The position numbers were made by a program, and so were the translations under genes. The notes beneath the pieces are model-generated. The model made no database searches. It had not been told where the DNA came from and worked only from the letters and a program-made list of their open reading frames with translations. Below are positions 17,592-27,154 of a DNA stretch of 64,000 nucleotides, piece by piece. How positions within the stretch are numbered: the stretch's first letter is position 1; the number at the start of each line of letters is the position of its first letter. Source of the DNA: Bacteroidetes Order II. bacterium (GTDB taxonomy: Bacteria; Bacteroidota; Rhodothermia; Rhodothermales; UBA2364); NCBI GenBank assembly GCA_016788705.1, contig JAEUSQ010000018.1, positions 62,001-126,000 on the forward strand. The letters run 5' to 3'.

Positions 17592-19796
17592 TCAGATGCT
17601 CCGCATATTAAAGGGTTCTGTAGGATCTGTTTTGGGCAGTTGAAGTCCAACCTGTTTACTATACCAGTCATTAGGTATGACCAAAGGCGAGTGCCCAATT
17701 TTCTTCAAAGGGTTCTCTGGTACACCTTCTAGCGCAGGCATTTTTCCATATAGGTGTCTTATTGAATTCCACGTGACTGGTATTTCAAAGTTTTGCCTAA
17801 ACTCATTGCCTGGCTTACGGTATGAACCAACATCCTTATGTCGAATCACACAAGCCGACTCTACTTCCAATACGTCCATGAGCACCGTCCTTGGGTGGTG
17901 GCATAAGTTGTAAATAACCCATTGATCTTGCTGGAAAATCAAGTGACCATCTATGCTTACCAGATTGAAGGTTTCATTTGGATAAACACGATCAATTAAG
18001 GATTGTAATTCGGTTTCTTTCAGTAATTCGCCTTGGTCAGGTAAGGCTTCAAAACTGCGATCCAGAACGTCTTTCTGGTAAGGGAGGGCACTCTTTGGGT
18101 CTTCTGGAGGCGCAATCACATGCACTGGTTTGTAATGCCCAATGCTTTGTTCCGTACGTTTTCTGTTCACGCGACCGAAGCGCTGGATGAGCGCATCTAA
18201 TGGTGCACAAGCCGTTATCATTCGATCAAAGCTAATGTCCAGACTGACTTCTACAACTTGTGTGGCACACACAATGCAGGGTCCATGGGTTTTGTTGAAC
18301 TCTTGGATATCATCCTCTAACTTTGCACGGTCTTTACGCCTGAACCGACTATGGATAAGCATTGAGGGGATATCTGGATACTTACTTTTTAGCTCCGTAA
18401 ACCAAAATTGGGCATCAAGTACCTTGTTTTGGACAATTAAGAGTCGCTCCTTATTTGCGACAGCCTCTTCCACGATATCATAGACTTGTTCTTGCGTTGC
18501 TATTTTATAGACCTGATGTCTATTGAATTGTGCCAGCACATGATCCGGTAAGGTGACTTCAAGTACATGTTCATGCCCGCCCAATAAATCAATTATATGA
18601 TTTTTGAGCAGTGTTGGGATTGTGGCTGTACCTACATGAATTCTACATCCCAAAGCCTTTAAGGTCTTGATGATTTCAAGTACCATTGCTTGAGATTCTT
18701 CCCGATATACATGCACTTCGTCTAAGATGACATCTTTTTCTGCCACATCTAATGCAACTGCTTCGTACCCATTCATGCCAAAAATCAAACAGGCTAATTG
18801 GTGCGGAGTCATAACCTTTATGCTTGCACCCGGATGCCTTTGAAGATGTGTTTCTTCTAAAGTGTTATCCTTATTCACCGTAATTCTTGAAGCTGCATGA
18901 ACCCGCCGGATATCTGTTTCAGGTAAATCGTGACGTATTCTATCAAACATTGCATTGATAGAAGCTTGAAAAGGAAGGGTATAAAAAAGCCGTCCTTGGC
19001 ACCGTCTTAAAAGATAGTCCGTTTTACCTGCACCAGTCGGGGCAATGACAAGCGTGTGTGGTTTATGACTTGAAGCAGAGAGTAGCGAAAGAGGGTAGAG
19101 GTTGTGCTTTCGATTTTCATAATATGATAGGTCTGGTTGTTCATAGAAGCGGCTTACAGCATTCATTGTTTGGTGCATACGATCTGATGCAAAGTGATCC
19201 GCTCCCATCAATAAACCTCGCCACCGTGACCAACCTGTCTGTAGGTTTTCGCAATAGTTAAGGGTGTAGTTAAACGCCTCCCTCGCTTCTTCAATAGAAA
19301 TAGGGTTTGTTTTAAGATCAAATGCTTTTGCAACAAGTAAGGCATTGGGCATCCATGTTTCCCATTCTTGAGCATGGCGGTTAAATACGGTTTCTTCACC
19401 TCCTATGATTTTTTCAACTAAGTCCAATAGCCCTCTCTCTCTTCTGTCATGTTGAACGGATTTATGGTGTCCAATAACCATCTCAATCAGTACATCCCAT
19501 TCTTCTTTTGGAAAAAGAGGAAGAAATAAGATGGAGGAAATTTCATGACGATGAGGACATGCTGTATTCTCGGCTAAATCCGCTTCCGTTAACTGATCTG
19601 AAACCACCTTTTGAAAAAAAGGATGGGACTTGCCTAGATCATGTAAGATCGCTCCTTTTTTAGCCAATGAAACGTCGAAGCCATGTATAGGACTTAAATG
19701 AAAACTCATGTGTTCAATGGCTTGCGTCACATGCAAGGTGTGATCGAACAAGGTTAAATTACCCTGGTCAATGCTTTTTGCTAATAAAGGCTTCAT
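17592..19796 (-). CDS. cas3: CRISPR-associated HD nuclease/helicase Cas3
   Basis: A 734-aa fusion of the Cas3'' HD nuclease (about residues 1-210) and the Cas3' superfamily 2 helicase. HD residues include H52-D53 in ILHDLGKSH, the histidines of CPHRHE (near 83) and GHH (110-111), and D200. Helicase motifs are Walker A APTGAGKT (252-259), the DEVH box (359-362) and motif VI LIQRFGRVNRK. Cas3 is recruited to target-bound effector complex and degrades the displaced strand. Its start overlaps the cas5 stop by 4 bp (ATGA), showing translational coupling, and cas8 follows after 3 bp. All visible catalytic motifs are intact, so the interference machinery looks functional. Confidence 0.97.
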   Translation of the reverse strand: MKPLLAKSIDQGNLTLFDHTLHVTQAIEHMSFHLSPIHGFDVSLAKKGAILHDLGKSHPFFQKVVSDQLTEADLAENTACPHRHEISSILFLPLFPKEEWDVLIEMVIGHHKSVQHDRRERGLLDLVEKIIGGEETVFNRHAQEWETWMPNALLVAKAFDLKTNPISIEEAREAFNYTLNYCENLQTGWSRWRGLLMGADHFASDRMHQTMNAVSRFYEQPDLSYYENRKHNLYPLSLLSASSHKPHTLVIAPTGAGKTDYLLRRCQGRLFYTLPFQASINAMFDRIRHDLPETDIRRVHAASRITVNKDNTLEETHLQRHPGASIKVMTPHQLACLIFGMNGYEAVALDVAEKDVILDEVHVYREESQAMVLEIIKTLKALGCRIHVGTATIPTLLKNHIIDLLGGHEHVLEVTLPDHVLAQFNRHQVYKIATQEQVYDIVEEAVANKERLLIVQNKVLDAQFWFTELKSKYPDIPSMLIHSRFRRKDRAKLEDDIQEFNKTHGPCIVCATQVVEVSLDISFDRMITACAPLDALIQRFGRVNRKRTEQSIGHYKPVHVIAPPEDPKSALPYQKDVLDRSFEALPDQGELLKETELQSLIDRVYPNETFNLVSIDGHLIFQQDQWVIYNLCHHPRTVLMDVLEVESACVIRHKDVGSYRKPGNEFRQNFEIPVTWNSIRHLYGKMPALEGVPENPLKKIGHSPLVIPNDWYSKQVGLQLPKTDPTEPFNMRSI

Positions 19797-20374
19797 GACA
19801 GGGTCCGTGTGTTTTTGTCTAATGGGTTTCCTGAAATTCTCAGGCTCCCATACATGGGTTTTGCTTCTTCAAAGCGGCTAAAACCAACAAGGAAAGACGT
19901 ATCTGATTGCCCGAATAAGAGTTCAAAGCCGCTTAGCGCATCGAATTCATCAGGTGTTAGGACAAAGATGTCTTCTTCTGGCAACATCACGTCTTCGTTT
20001 CGACAAAGGCAAATATGCTGCGATCGTGCCTTTTCTGCATCCTCAATTGTCGGGAAAGCCAGATACAGTATAGGTTCAACCATAACACCTCTTTTGAGAA
20101 TAGAACGAGGACGACTAACCGTCATGATTTTGTCCTTGCCCTTGCCAGAACTTTTCTCAATGCTCCCCTTCGGTTGGGTCTGTTCTTGCTGAATAGCAAT
20201 GTTGATATAAGAAATACAATGGCGAAGGATGTCTGAAACCTCTAGCTTGATCTTCATGCCTTCGACAATGCTTGGTGTGAGGAATTGCTGGCTTAATGTT
20301 TCCTCATCCCGTACGGCTGTCCATGGCTTGATGAATCCAAACGGGCCTTGGTATTTAACGACGTAGTATTTCAT
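19793..20374 (-). CDS. cas5: CRISPR effector subunit Cas5
   Basis: A 193-aa protein whose N-terminus (MKYYVVKYQGPFGFIKPWTA) fits the first RAMP strand of Cas5. The region GMKIKLEV and the later RPRSILKRGVMVEPILYLAF fit the Cas5 layout. Cas5 binds the crRNA 5' handle and contacts the large subunit. It lies directly between cas6 and cas3 and overlaps cas3 by 4 bp. Identification is by position, size and RAMP-like character rather than a single decisive motif. Confidence 0.8.
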   Translation of the reverse strand: MKYYVVKYQGPFGFIKPWTAVRDEETLSQQFLTPSIVEGMKIKLEVSDILRHCISYINIAIQQEQTQPKGSIEKSSGKGKDKIMTVSRPRSILKRGVMVEPILYLAFPTIEDAEKARSQHICLCRNEDVMLPEEDIFVLTPDEFDALSGFELLFGQSDTSFLVGFSRFEEAKPMYGSLRISGNPLDKNTRTLS

Positions 20375-20407
20375 GGTCAGTAGGTTATAAGTTTGTATAT
20401 CATTGAA

Positions 20408-21076
20408 TTACCGTAGCGCGCCAAAGCCACTGCCGGTGAGGTCTCCTAAGCCGGTTAGCCAGACAAACTTCAGGGTTTCTGGTGTGCCATGTACCCATAT
20501 TGGGCAATTACTGCCTTTATGCTTTAGGTTCTTGTATTGAATAAGGCGAGGCTTGGCTTTTGGGTAGGCGCGGTCAAAAGCCACCTGCACATTTAAGTGG
20601 TCTCCGGTAAAGCCTGCTTTCTCTAATTTGCGGCGGAGGGACAGGGTGAGCAATTCATCAGCTCGTGGATTGTCAAAGAGCAGGTATTCTTTCGTGTTAT
20701 CGGGTCGTTTGTCTCGTATCAAAATGGGGCTATCGGTATTAAAACGGTACGTAGAGCCAAAATTGGGCGCAGGGCATTCCTGTACTTCAATAACGCGAAT
20801 CCCTTGTAGCATATCTGGATCGCGAATAATACCCATAATGGCTCGTTTTGCTACTTCAATATCCCAAAAGCTGATCTGCCAAGAAACGCCATGATCGAAC
20901 CTTAACTGGTTGCCAACTTTTCGGCCACCATTTAATTGTCCGAAGCTATAAAAGGACTGGTCGTTGTGCAGTTGTTCATCATAGCCCATCCATTTGTGGA
21001 GCACGCCTTTTAATTTATACGTATAGTCAAAGTCCAATCCATTTCTTGGGGGGCTTGCTTTAAGTAGGATTCTCAT
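20408..21076 (-). CDS. cas6: CRISPR RNA endoribonuclease Cas6
   Basis: The 222-aa RAMP protein begins MRILLKASPPRNGLDFDYTYKLKGVLHKWMG. The N-terminal ferredoxin-like fold contains candidate catalytic histidines (H27 and H37 area), and the protein ends in the Cas6 glycine-rich loop GLGDLTGSGFGALR. Cas6 cuts the precursor within each repeat, here presumably leaving the 8-nt handle ending TTGAAAT. It is the first cas gene of the effector operon, 33 bp before cas5 and 95 bp after the WYL regulator. A promoter could lie in 21077-21171. Confidence 0.9.
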   Translation of the reverse strand: MRILLKASPPRNGLDFDYTYKLKGVLHKWMGYDEQLHNDQSFYSFGQLNGGRKVGNQLRFDHGVSWQISFWDIEVAKRAIMGIIRDPDMLQGIRVIEVQECPAPNFGSTYRFNTDSPILIRDKRPDNTKEYLLFDNPRADELLTLSLRRKLEKAGFTGDHLNVQVAFDRAYPKAKPRLIQYKNLKHKGSNCPIWVHGTPETLKFVWLTGLGDLTGSGFGALR

Positions 21077-21171
21077 AGTGATACCCTAAGGTTTAATTAA
21101 TGGGTTTAGGAGTGATTTAAGAGCAATAACGAGCGCGTGTAGGTGATCATACACTTTATGACAACTGTTTT

Positions 21172-22137
21172 TTACCTTTCATAACTTTCCATTACAGATT
21201 TTGCCTCTTCCAAAAGCCTTATTTGCATTTTCTTGGGTTGGATCACCTTTATCTTTGCTCCCCAAGAGCGGAGGAAAGCAGCTACCTCGTCGTCATTGGT
21301 AACCAAGAACCTAACGATCAGGCTCCCGTCTTCGTTTTCGGCAAGTACTTCTTGCGAGGCATGGTATTTTTTGGTTTTAAAGTAGGTTGCAACTTCTTTC
21401 AAAGCCTGAATTGTCAGCGTGTAGCGGGTATTTCCGGCCAATTGGCTAAATCGGTCTTTATAGTGCAGGTCGGGATCGAACGCACGTATTTGGGCATCTT
21501 CCATTTCTGGCTCCACGTGTAAGACCCGCGAGAATTTAAAATCGAGGTACTTCTTGCGCTGATGACACCATGCTACAAACGTCCATGAAGGAAGGTCTAT
21601 CATCACCGGATCCACCTTTCGGTCTTGGCTTACCTGTCCACTTCTTCCGGTTTGATAGGCGATGGTTAGGGTTTTATATTCTTTTTTGGCCTTATGGACA
21701 GCAAAGAACACTTCTGGGCGCATGTTTTCGAGGGGTGGATCTCCAAACCGAAAGTGGGCTAAGTCTTCGTGTATTTCGGTTTTTGTATCTGCGTCCAATT
21801 CCATTTGTTGGTTCAATGCTGCCAGTAACCGATTGATGTCCTTTGCCAGAGGCGTGCGCATCAGTTGTTGCCGTGCAGCATTTAGGGCCATCAATAAAAC
21901 CAATTGTTCATTTTTGGTAGCCCGAATGAGGGATAAAGATGGTTCACGCTTATCCGCATTGAGTACATAAAAAACCTGTTTGCCCTTTTTTACTTTATTT
22001 ATCATACCTTGCTTCAATAGGTCGTTGAGGTAGCGATCCAATTGACGAGGAGAACAGCCTACTAAACCAATTAAATCTTGGCGTGAAAGATTTTCTTCTT
22101 GGATAATGAACCTTTTGGTTTGCTCGAAATCGCTCAT
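21172..22137 (-). CDS. WYL-domain transcriptional regulator associated with the cas operon
   Basis: A 321-aa protein with an N-terminal winged helix-turn-helix (about residues 1-58, SRQDLIGLVGCSPRQLDRYLNDL). A central WYL domain follows (about 150-215), with SWTFVAWCHQRKKYLDFKFSRV in the place of the signature W-Y-L strand, then a WCX-like C-terminal domain (about 235-321). WYL proteins are commonly ligand-sensing regulators of defence genes, often near CRISPR loci. It is codirectional with and just upstream of cas6, so it may be the first gene of the operon or may control it from its own promoter. The ligand is unknown. Confidence 0.88.
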   Translation of the reverse strand: MSDFEQTKRFIIQEENLSRQDLIGLVGCSPRQLDRYLNDLLKQGMINKVKKGKQVFYVLNADKREPSLSLIRATKNEQLVLLMALNAARQQLMRTPLAKDINRLLAALNQQMELDADTKTEIHEDLAHFRFGDPPLENMRPEVFFAVHKAKKEYKTLTIAYQTGRSGQVSQDRKVDPVMIDLPSWTFVAWCHQRKKYLDFKFSRVLHVEPEMEDAQIRAFDPDLHYKDRFSQLAGNTRYTLTIQALKEVATYFKTKKYHASQEVLAENEDGSLIVRFLVTNDDEVAAFLRSWGAKIKVIQPKKMQIRLLEEAKSVMESYER

Positions 22138-22632
22138 GGGTTCTCTATGTTTTACTATCTGGCCCCGTCATGGCTGAATATAGTATGGATGGGAACAGAA
22201 CATTAGACTGCTGCATTCGATGTTTGTCTATTGTTGTATTTGGTTGGTATTTTTTGGGGCTATTACAAATTAAGCTGTACAGATGTAAAAATAAAGTAGG
22301 AATAAAAATATTCTAGCACTTTGAGACCATTTTTCCTATAGGTCTTTGAGGAGAATCTTTTTTCCAATGCCTTTGTTGCAAGGTAGTCTAATGAAGGACT
22401 GTCTAAATCCAATGTGTACAAGGTTTTACCTTAAAGAGAGATCCTCGCTGGAGATTGTTTGGTAGGATTTGTTAAGGTGACGTTTATAAGACTGAAAAAT
22501 TTGACTTTGAAAAAACATCCGAAAAAGCCATGCCCACAAGAACTTAATGAAGCCGCAAGGAGTGGCGGCTTATTTTGAAGTGTAAGCTTGAATGCCAGAA
22601 AACTATTTCTCTTAAACCATTGTTTGTAAAAG
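22138..22632. other. Intergenic region between WYL regulator and TonB receptor
   Basis: This 495-bp stretch holds the divergent promoters of the minus-strand WYL gene and the plus-strand receptor. The only structure I see is a hairpin at 22551-22570 (AGCCGC, 8-nt loop, GCGGCT) followed by TATTTT. It could terminate a short plus-strand leader transcript. I looked for cobalamin and TPP riboswitch motifs and did not find them. Confidence 0.5.
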
Positions 22633-24534
22633 ATGAAGCCTGTTTTATTTTTGCGAAGAGTTCTGCCATTATTGGTAGTCATGATCTTGGTGTTTGCCGT
22701 AGTTCCTCATTCCATTTCACAAAGCCCTGTTTGGCCGGATACGGTGGTCATTACGGCCACGCGGTATCCGGTGGAGAAGCGGCTTACTGGAAGGCGGGTA
22801 GAGGTCGTGAGTGCCGAGCAACTCAGAAGCCTTCCCGCAGCGACGGTAGATGAAGTGCTACGCAGTGTGGGGGGGGTGGAGGTACAGTCACGGGGTGGTT
22901 TTGGCATACAAAGTGATTTTACGGTACGCGGATCGGGCTTTAATGGTGTCTTGATCCTGATTGATGGGGTTCGGTTTAACGACCCTCAGACGGGCCATTT
23001 TGCTTCCGATTTACCCGTTCCTCTGTCTGAAATTGAGCGGATTGAAGTTTTACGTGGCCCTGCATCTGCCCTTTATGGCCCGGATGCACTGGGCGGAGTG
23101 GTACATATCATTACTAAAACTACGGCCAATCCGAAGCCCAAGGCTCAGGCACACGCCACATATGGCAACAACGATTACCGAAGTTATGGTGGATTTTATA
23201 GCTATAAACTGTTTAATACTCGTTTTGGAGGGGCGCACCAAAGCCAGCGAAGTGACGGCCAAGCGATTGTACTGGCAGACGGATCACCGGTTTTGCGAAA
23301 GGGCGTTCCACTGCGCACCGATTTTGACCAACGGGCCTCGACATTCGCCGTTCGCCATCGTTTCGAGAACAGCGTTCTTAACTTTCGGACGGCGTTTGAC
23401 AAACGGGATTTTAGTGCATGGCATTTTTATTCTGCCTCTCCTGCAGATAGTGCCCGCGAAGCGACCAAAACTTGGTGGAACCAACTGAGCCTATCCCGCG
23501 ATCTGGGTGAAGGCTCTTGGACACTTTCCGGTGCCTATCGCAAGCACTGGGATGAGTACCGTTTTAACCCAATGAGTCCAGCCAATGAAAGTACCAGTCG
23601 TCAGTGGGTGATAAACTGGACAGTCTTGCAGCCAATAGGCGACAAACTCACGGTTTCGGGTGGCATTACAGGCGAGCAGCGCAGTATTACCAGCAACAGC
23701 TTGGGCAACCATACAGACCACTTGGGAGGGGTTTTTGCGGCTTTATTGGCGAAACCTTTGAAGCATATGCACATCACTCTTGGCGGGCGTGCAGATTATG
23801 ATCCGAATTATGGCCTTCAAACTTCTCCTGCTGCCAGTTTGGCATATGCTTTGAACAAAACCACCCTGCGGGCCCATATTGGCCGGGCAATACGTGCGCC
23901 GGGATATACCGAACGGTTTTTAAACAGTACCCTGAGCAATCCAATCGGTCGAAATATCGGCAATCCGGATTTAAAGCCAGAGTCTGCTTGGTCGCACGAA
24001 GTCGGGGTTGATTATTATGCCACCCCGGTGCTCACCCTTCAGGCCACCGTTTTTGTGCGGGATACGGAAGATTTGATTGATTACACCAAAACCGGCGCCG
24101 GAGACCTGAACTGGGTTGCACGGAACATCGTTTCGGTTCAGACAAAAGGGTTTGAGATGGATGCACAGTACCAAAAAAAACTGGGCCGTCGCAGTGATGT
24201 GCAGTTAAGTGGGAGTTATACGTTTTTGGATGCCAGTTTTGAGCAAGAACCGGGTGTTTCCTATAAATATGTTTTGAGCAATGCCCGCCAAATATTACAG
24301 GCCCAAGCCCGATATACCCGCAACCGAATGACCTACTCGTTGCAACAGTTATGGAAAGCCCCCCTTGTTGGCAAACGGTATGCAGTAACCAACCTACGGG
24401 CGGAACTGAAGCCATTCAGGTTGTTTGGTATTCGGTTTTATGGGGAAGTCCGTAACCTGACCAACGAAAAATACACGGAAATATTTGATGCACCCATGCC
24501 GCAACGCTGGTGGATGTTTGGCATTCGCTATTAA
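22633..24534 (+). CDS. TonB-dependent outer-membrane receptor (BtuB/vitamin-type)
   Basis: A 633-aa protein with a signal peptide (cleavage near SISQ, about residue 30). A plug domain covers about 35-160 (VVITATRYPVEK, then IERIEVLRGPASALYGPDALGGVVHIIT) and a beta-barrel ends in the terminal aromatic WWMFGIRY. It imports a large substrate across the outer membrane using TonB energy. The size and the compact plug without a carboxypeptidase-like extension resemble BtuB-type cobalamin/siderophore receptors rather than SusC. No adjacent ABC transporter or riboswitch confirms the substrate. A secreted protein gene follows within 35 bp. Confidence 0.92.
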   Translation: MKPVLFLRRVLPLLVVMILVFAVVPHSISQSPVWPDTVVITATRYPVEKRLTGRRVEVVSAEQLRSLPAATVDEVLRSVGGVEVQSRGGFGIQSDFTVRGSGFNGVLILIDGVRFNDPQTGHFASDLPVPLSEIERIEVLRGPASALYGPDALGGVVHIITKTTANPKPKAQAHATYGNNDYRSYGGFYSYKLFNTRFGGAHQSQRSDGQAIVLADGSPVLRKGVPLRTDFDQRASTFAVRHRFENSVLNFRTAFDKRDFSAWHFYSASPADSAREATKTWWNQLSLSRDLGEGSWTLSGAYRKHWDEYRFNPMSPANESTSRQWVINWTVLQPIGDKLTVSGGITGEQRSITSNSLGNHTDHLGGVFAALLAKPLKHMHITLGGRADYDPNYGLQTSPAASLAYALNKTTLRAHIGRAIRAPGYTERFLNSTLSNPIGRNIGNPDLKPESAWSHEVGVDYYATPVLTLQATVFVRDTEDLIDYTKTGAGDLNWVARNIVSVQTKGFEMDAQYQKKLGRRSDVQLSGSYTFLDASFEQEPGVSYKYVLSNARQILQAQARYTRNRMTYSLQQLWKAPLVGKRYAVTNLRAELKPFRLFGIRFYGEVRNLTNEKYTEIFDAPMPQRWWMFGIRY

Positions 24535-24566
24535 TGATACACATAAACCCTAATTCCTTGTTTTTC

Positions 24567-25394
24567 ATGCGCTTAGTTTCCTTCTTTATTTTATTTCCAG
24601 CCTTCGTTTTGGCCCAATCTGCCGACACACAAATGGGTCAAGTTCGTACGACTGACGCTACGGAACTGGTACGTGACCTTACGACTCGCGTGCTTGTTTC
24701 CAGTATCCCCAAAAAGCAAAAGCTACCTGTAATTACTTGTGTTCAAACGAGTCCGAATGACGATTCTCAGTGGGTTTGGACCAAATGGGATGGACAATTT
24801 GGGTATGTATCAGTTAAAACGATTTCACCTGAGCGCGGTACCAAACTGGAATGCCGGCCATTTCAACGGCTCGCGCAGGCGGTTTATGATGTTGAGCAAC
24901 CGAAAATTGAAGCGGAAGTGGCCCAACGCAGCAATCGGGATCGCCCATTTTTAGATACCTATCTTTCGTTTGTATGGAATACTTATTTGTCAGAGGGCAT
25001 GCCCGTGATTCAGGAATTGAATGTTTATGCAGGAGATAAGGCAAATACCTTGAATTTGTATTTCAAGACCTTGAATTGTCATCCCAAACAACCCGTTAAA
25101 AATCTTAAACTCTGGGTGACGCCCATAGACCACAAAAACAAAACCCTTACTGCCGCCACCAAGACGATGACCGTAAAAGGCCCGTTTGATCCAGGGTGTG
25201 CCACCTCCGAATTTAAATTTATGGGTATTCCAGCGGGTAAAAACCCCAAAGATGCCAAATTAACCCGTATTGAATTTGAGTATGCTGATGGAAAAAAAGT
25301 GCAGTTACGAAATAAAGAGGTGGAAAAAGTACTGGGCTGTGGGTTGAAAAAAGAAATTTGTTTGGCCGCATTTGATCGGGCATACGGCGAATGA
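24567..25394 (+). CDS. Secreted protein of unknown function
   Basis: I chose the ATG at 24567 because the protein then begins with a clean signal peptide (MRLVSFFILFPAFVLAQ). A start at 24510 would place it inside the receptor gene. The mature protein of about 258 aa is lysine-rich and contains at least six cysteines, which could form disulfides. I recognise no domain. It follows the TonB receptor closely and may be co-transcribed, so a periplasmic or surface partner role is possible but unproven. Confidence 0.7.
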   Translation: MRLVSFFILFPAFVLAQSADTQMGQVRTTDATELVRDLTTRVLVSSIPKKQKLPVITCVQTSPNDDSQWVWTKWDGQFGYVSVKTISPERGTKLECRPFQRLAQAVYDVEQPKIEAEVAQRSNRDRPFLDTYLSFVWNTYLSEGMPVIQELNVYAGDKANTLNLYFKTLNCHPKQPVKNLKLWVTPIDHKNKTLTAATKTMTVKGPFDPGCATSEFKFMGIPAGKNPKDAKLTRIEFEYADGKKVQLRNKEVEKVLGCGLKKEICLAAFDRAYGE

Positions 25395-25576
25395 GTTTTA
25401 GGGCATTAATGCCTGGAAAATCCCATAGGGGCCGCATCATACGAGAGGCATAAAAAGTGAAAGAGGTATTCTCTTGGTAATTCAGGGGGGTAAAATCTAC
25501 CCCTTTGCTAAGGGGAGACAATACTACTCCACTGAAGTTGAGTGAACCATAACCTTCCTTGAAGGATGAGTCCGAA

Positions 25577-27154
25577 TTAACAATTTCGTGCAGGTAAAAT
25601 GGGCAATGTTTCCAACATGGTTTCGATTGCTTTCGCTGATGCGGTCACAGAAAGCCCGCCAAGATTGGTACACCGAAGGGTGTAGTGAATTTGATCTCCA
25701 ACAGCCTTCATGGTTTCGATCACTTCGTCTAAAGGAATCAACGCTTCAAAATCCGACAGGGCCATATTGGCACAGGCCAACGCATTAGAGGCCGCCATCA
25801 CATTACGTCCTAAGCAGGGTGCCTCCACGCGGTTGCCGATGGGGTCGCAGATGACCCCCAAAGAATTTTGTAAGGCCAAAGAAGCCGCAGCAAGTGCTTG
25901 TTCCAGTGTGCCCCCACGCAATCCAACAATGGCCGCTGCAGCCATTCCGCCACCGGAGCCGGTCTCTGCCATACACCCACCTACTTCGGCCGCAAAAGTG
26001 GCATGGGCTGCAATAAAGACCCCAATAAGGCCGGCGGCCAACATGGCTTTAACGATCTCGTCCTCCTCCACCTGTAGGCCATGTGCCGCACCGAATACCG
26101 CGCCCGGCAAGGCTCCGCAAGAGCCTGCTGTCGGGGCGGCAACAATCACCCCCATAGCACTTTTAGCCTCCATCATCGCCGTTACATAGAGGATTATTCG
26201 GTTGTTTAGGTCCCCACCCACCAATTGTTGGGTGTCCATTTTTTGTTTAAACAAGGGTGACTGGCTGCCGAGAATGCGGTCTTCATAATGCGTTCCTTGG
26301 AGCCCCAATTCAATTGCTGCACCCATAATGCGAACAATTTCGCGCATTTTTTCAAAAACCTCGGCGGGGGATATTTGGCCGCGCGCGCTTTCATAATCAA
26401 CTGCAAGCTCCCAAAGCGATTTGTTTTTGGGCGCATTATAGGCCAACATTTCGTTACAGGTAATAAACGGTACTTCCATGTTTTTTCGGGCTTTAACGGG
26501 AAGTACTGGATGGATAAACTTGAGGTCTGTAACTTCTTCCATTGCATGCAAGGACTCACAGATGACGGCATCCGGAAATGCTTGTGCTTTGATTTTAATA
26601 AACGTTGATTCGCCCTCGTGAAAGGTGAGTTCGTCATATGTCATACAAGATTGCAAGAAAGCCAATACCTTGCTTGGTCGTTCGCAAAAAACCAAAGTTT
26701 CAAAATAATCTCCTGCCATCGAAACGGCTACCTCATCAATTGAAAGGACTTCTATCATGCCGCCCCCAGTGGAAATCGCTATTAACTGATGGACTTCTTT
26801 CGTATTGTGGAGCGTAATTTTATAGGTATTCGGATGGTCGGCTCCAATGTCATGGACTTGAAAAGTAACTTCGATTCCTGCCCACTCAAGGTATTTTTCA
26901 GATTCCGGTAATCGTTCATCGAATGCTTCCCACCCCAGAAATCCACCAAATAAACCCATGTCCGAACCTTGGCTTTTATGGGTAGTGGCCAGCGAACCAT
27001 TGGGGTCAAATTCGATCAAGATGCGCTGCATATCATGGCCCATCAGGTCTCGACAGATGCGGGCAATACGGAGAGAAGCGGCACAATGAGAACTTGAAGG
27101 ACCTCGCATTACCGGGCCAATGACGTCGTTAAAGATACTGGGATAGGTTGCCAT
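25577..27154 (-). CDS. sdaA: L-serine ammonia-lyase (iron-sulfur L-serine dehydratase)
   Basis: A 525-aa single-chain enzyme converting L-serine to pyruvate and ammonia. The N-terminal beta domain has the GPSSSHCAAS motif (18-27), and the C-terminal alpha domain has AAPTAGSCGALPG (339-351). Cysteines C394, C436 and C447 have the 42/11 spacing of the 4Fe-4S ligands, within VGGCMAETGSG and CDPIGNRVEAPCLGRN. The fused beta-alpha layout matches the single-chain form. It stands alone on the minus strand, convergent with the secreted-protein gene. Confidence 0.96.
   Translation of the reverse strand: MATYPSIFNDVIGPVMRGPSSSHCAASLRIARICRDLMGHDMQRILIEFDPNGSLATTHKSQGSDMGLFGGFLGWEAFDERLPESEKYLEWAGIEVTFQVHDIGADHPNTYKITLHNTKEVHQLIAISTGGGMIEVLSIDEVAVSMAGDYFETLVFCERPSKVLAFLQSCMTYDELTFHEGESTFIKIKAQAFPDAVICESLHAMEEVTDLKFIHPVLPVKARKNMEVPFITCNEMLAYNAPKNKSLWELAVDYESARGQISPAEVFEKMREIVRIMGAAIELGLQGTHYEDRILGSQSPLFKQKMDTQQLVGGDLNNRIILYVTAMMEAKSAMGVIVAAPTAGSCGALPGAVFGAAHGLQVEEDEIVKAMLAAGLIGVFIAAHATFAAEVGGCMAETGSGGGMAAAAIVGLRGGTLEQALAAASLALQNSLGVICDPIGNRVEAPCLGRNVMAASNALACANMALSDFEALIPLDEVIETMKAVGDQIHYTLRCTNLGGLSVTASAKAIETMLETLPILPARNC

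Noticed and set aside
12049-22137. Insertion sequence or phage remnant in the cas region
   Set aside because: No transposase, integrase, terminal inverted repeats or target duplications were seen around the 158-aa gene or elsewhere.
22138-22632. Cobalamin or TPP riboswitch upstream of the BtuB-like receptor
   Set aside because: None of the conserved boxes of either class could be found; only a simple hairpin is present.
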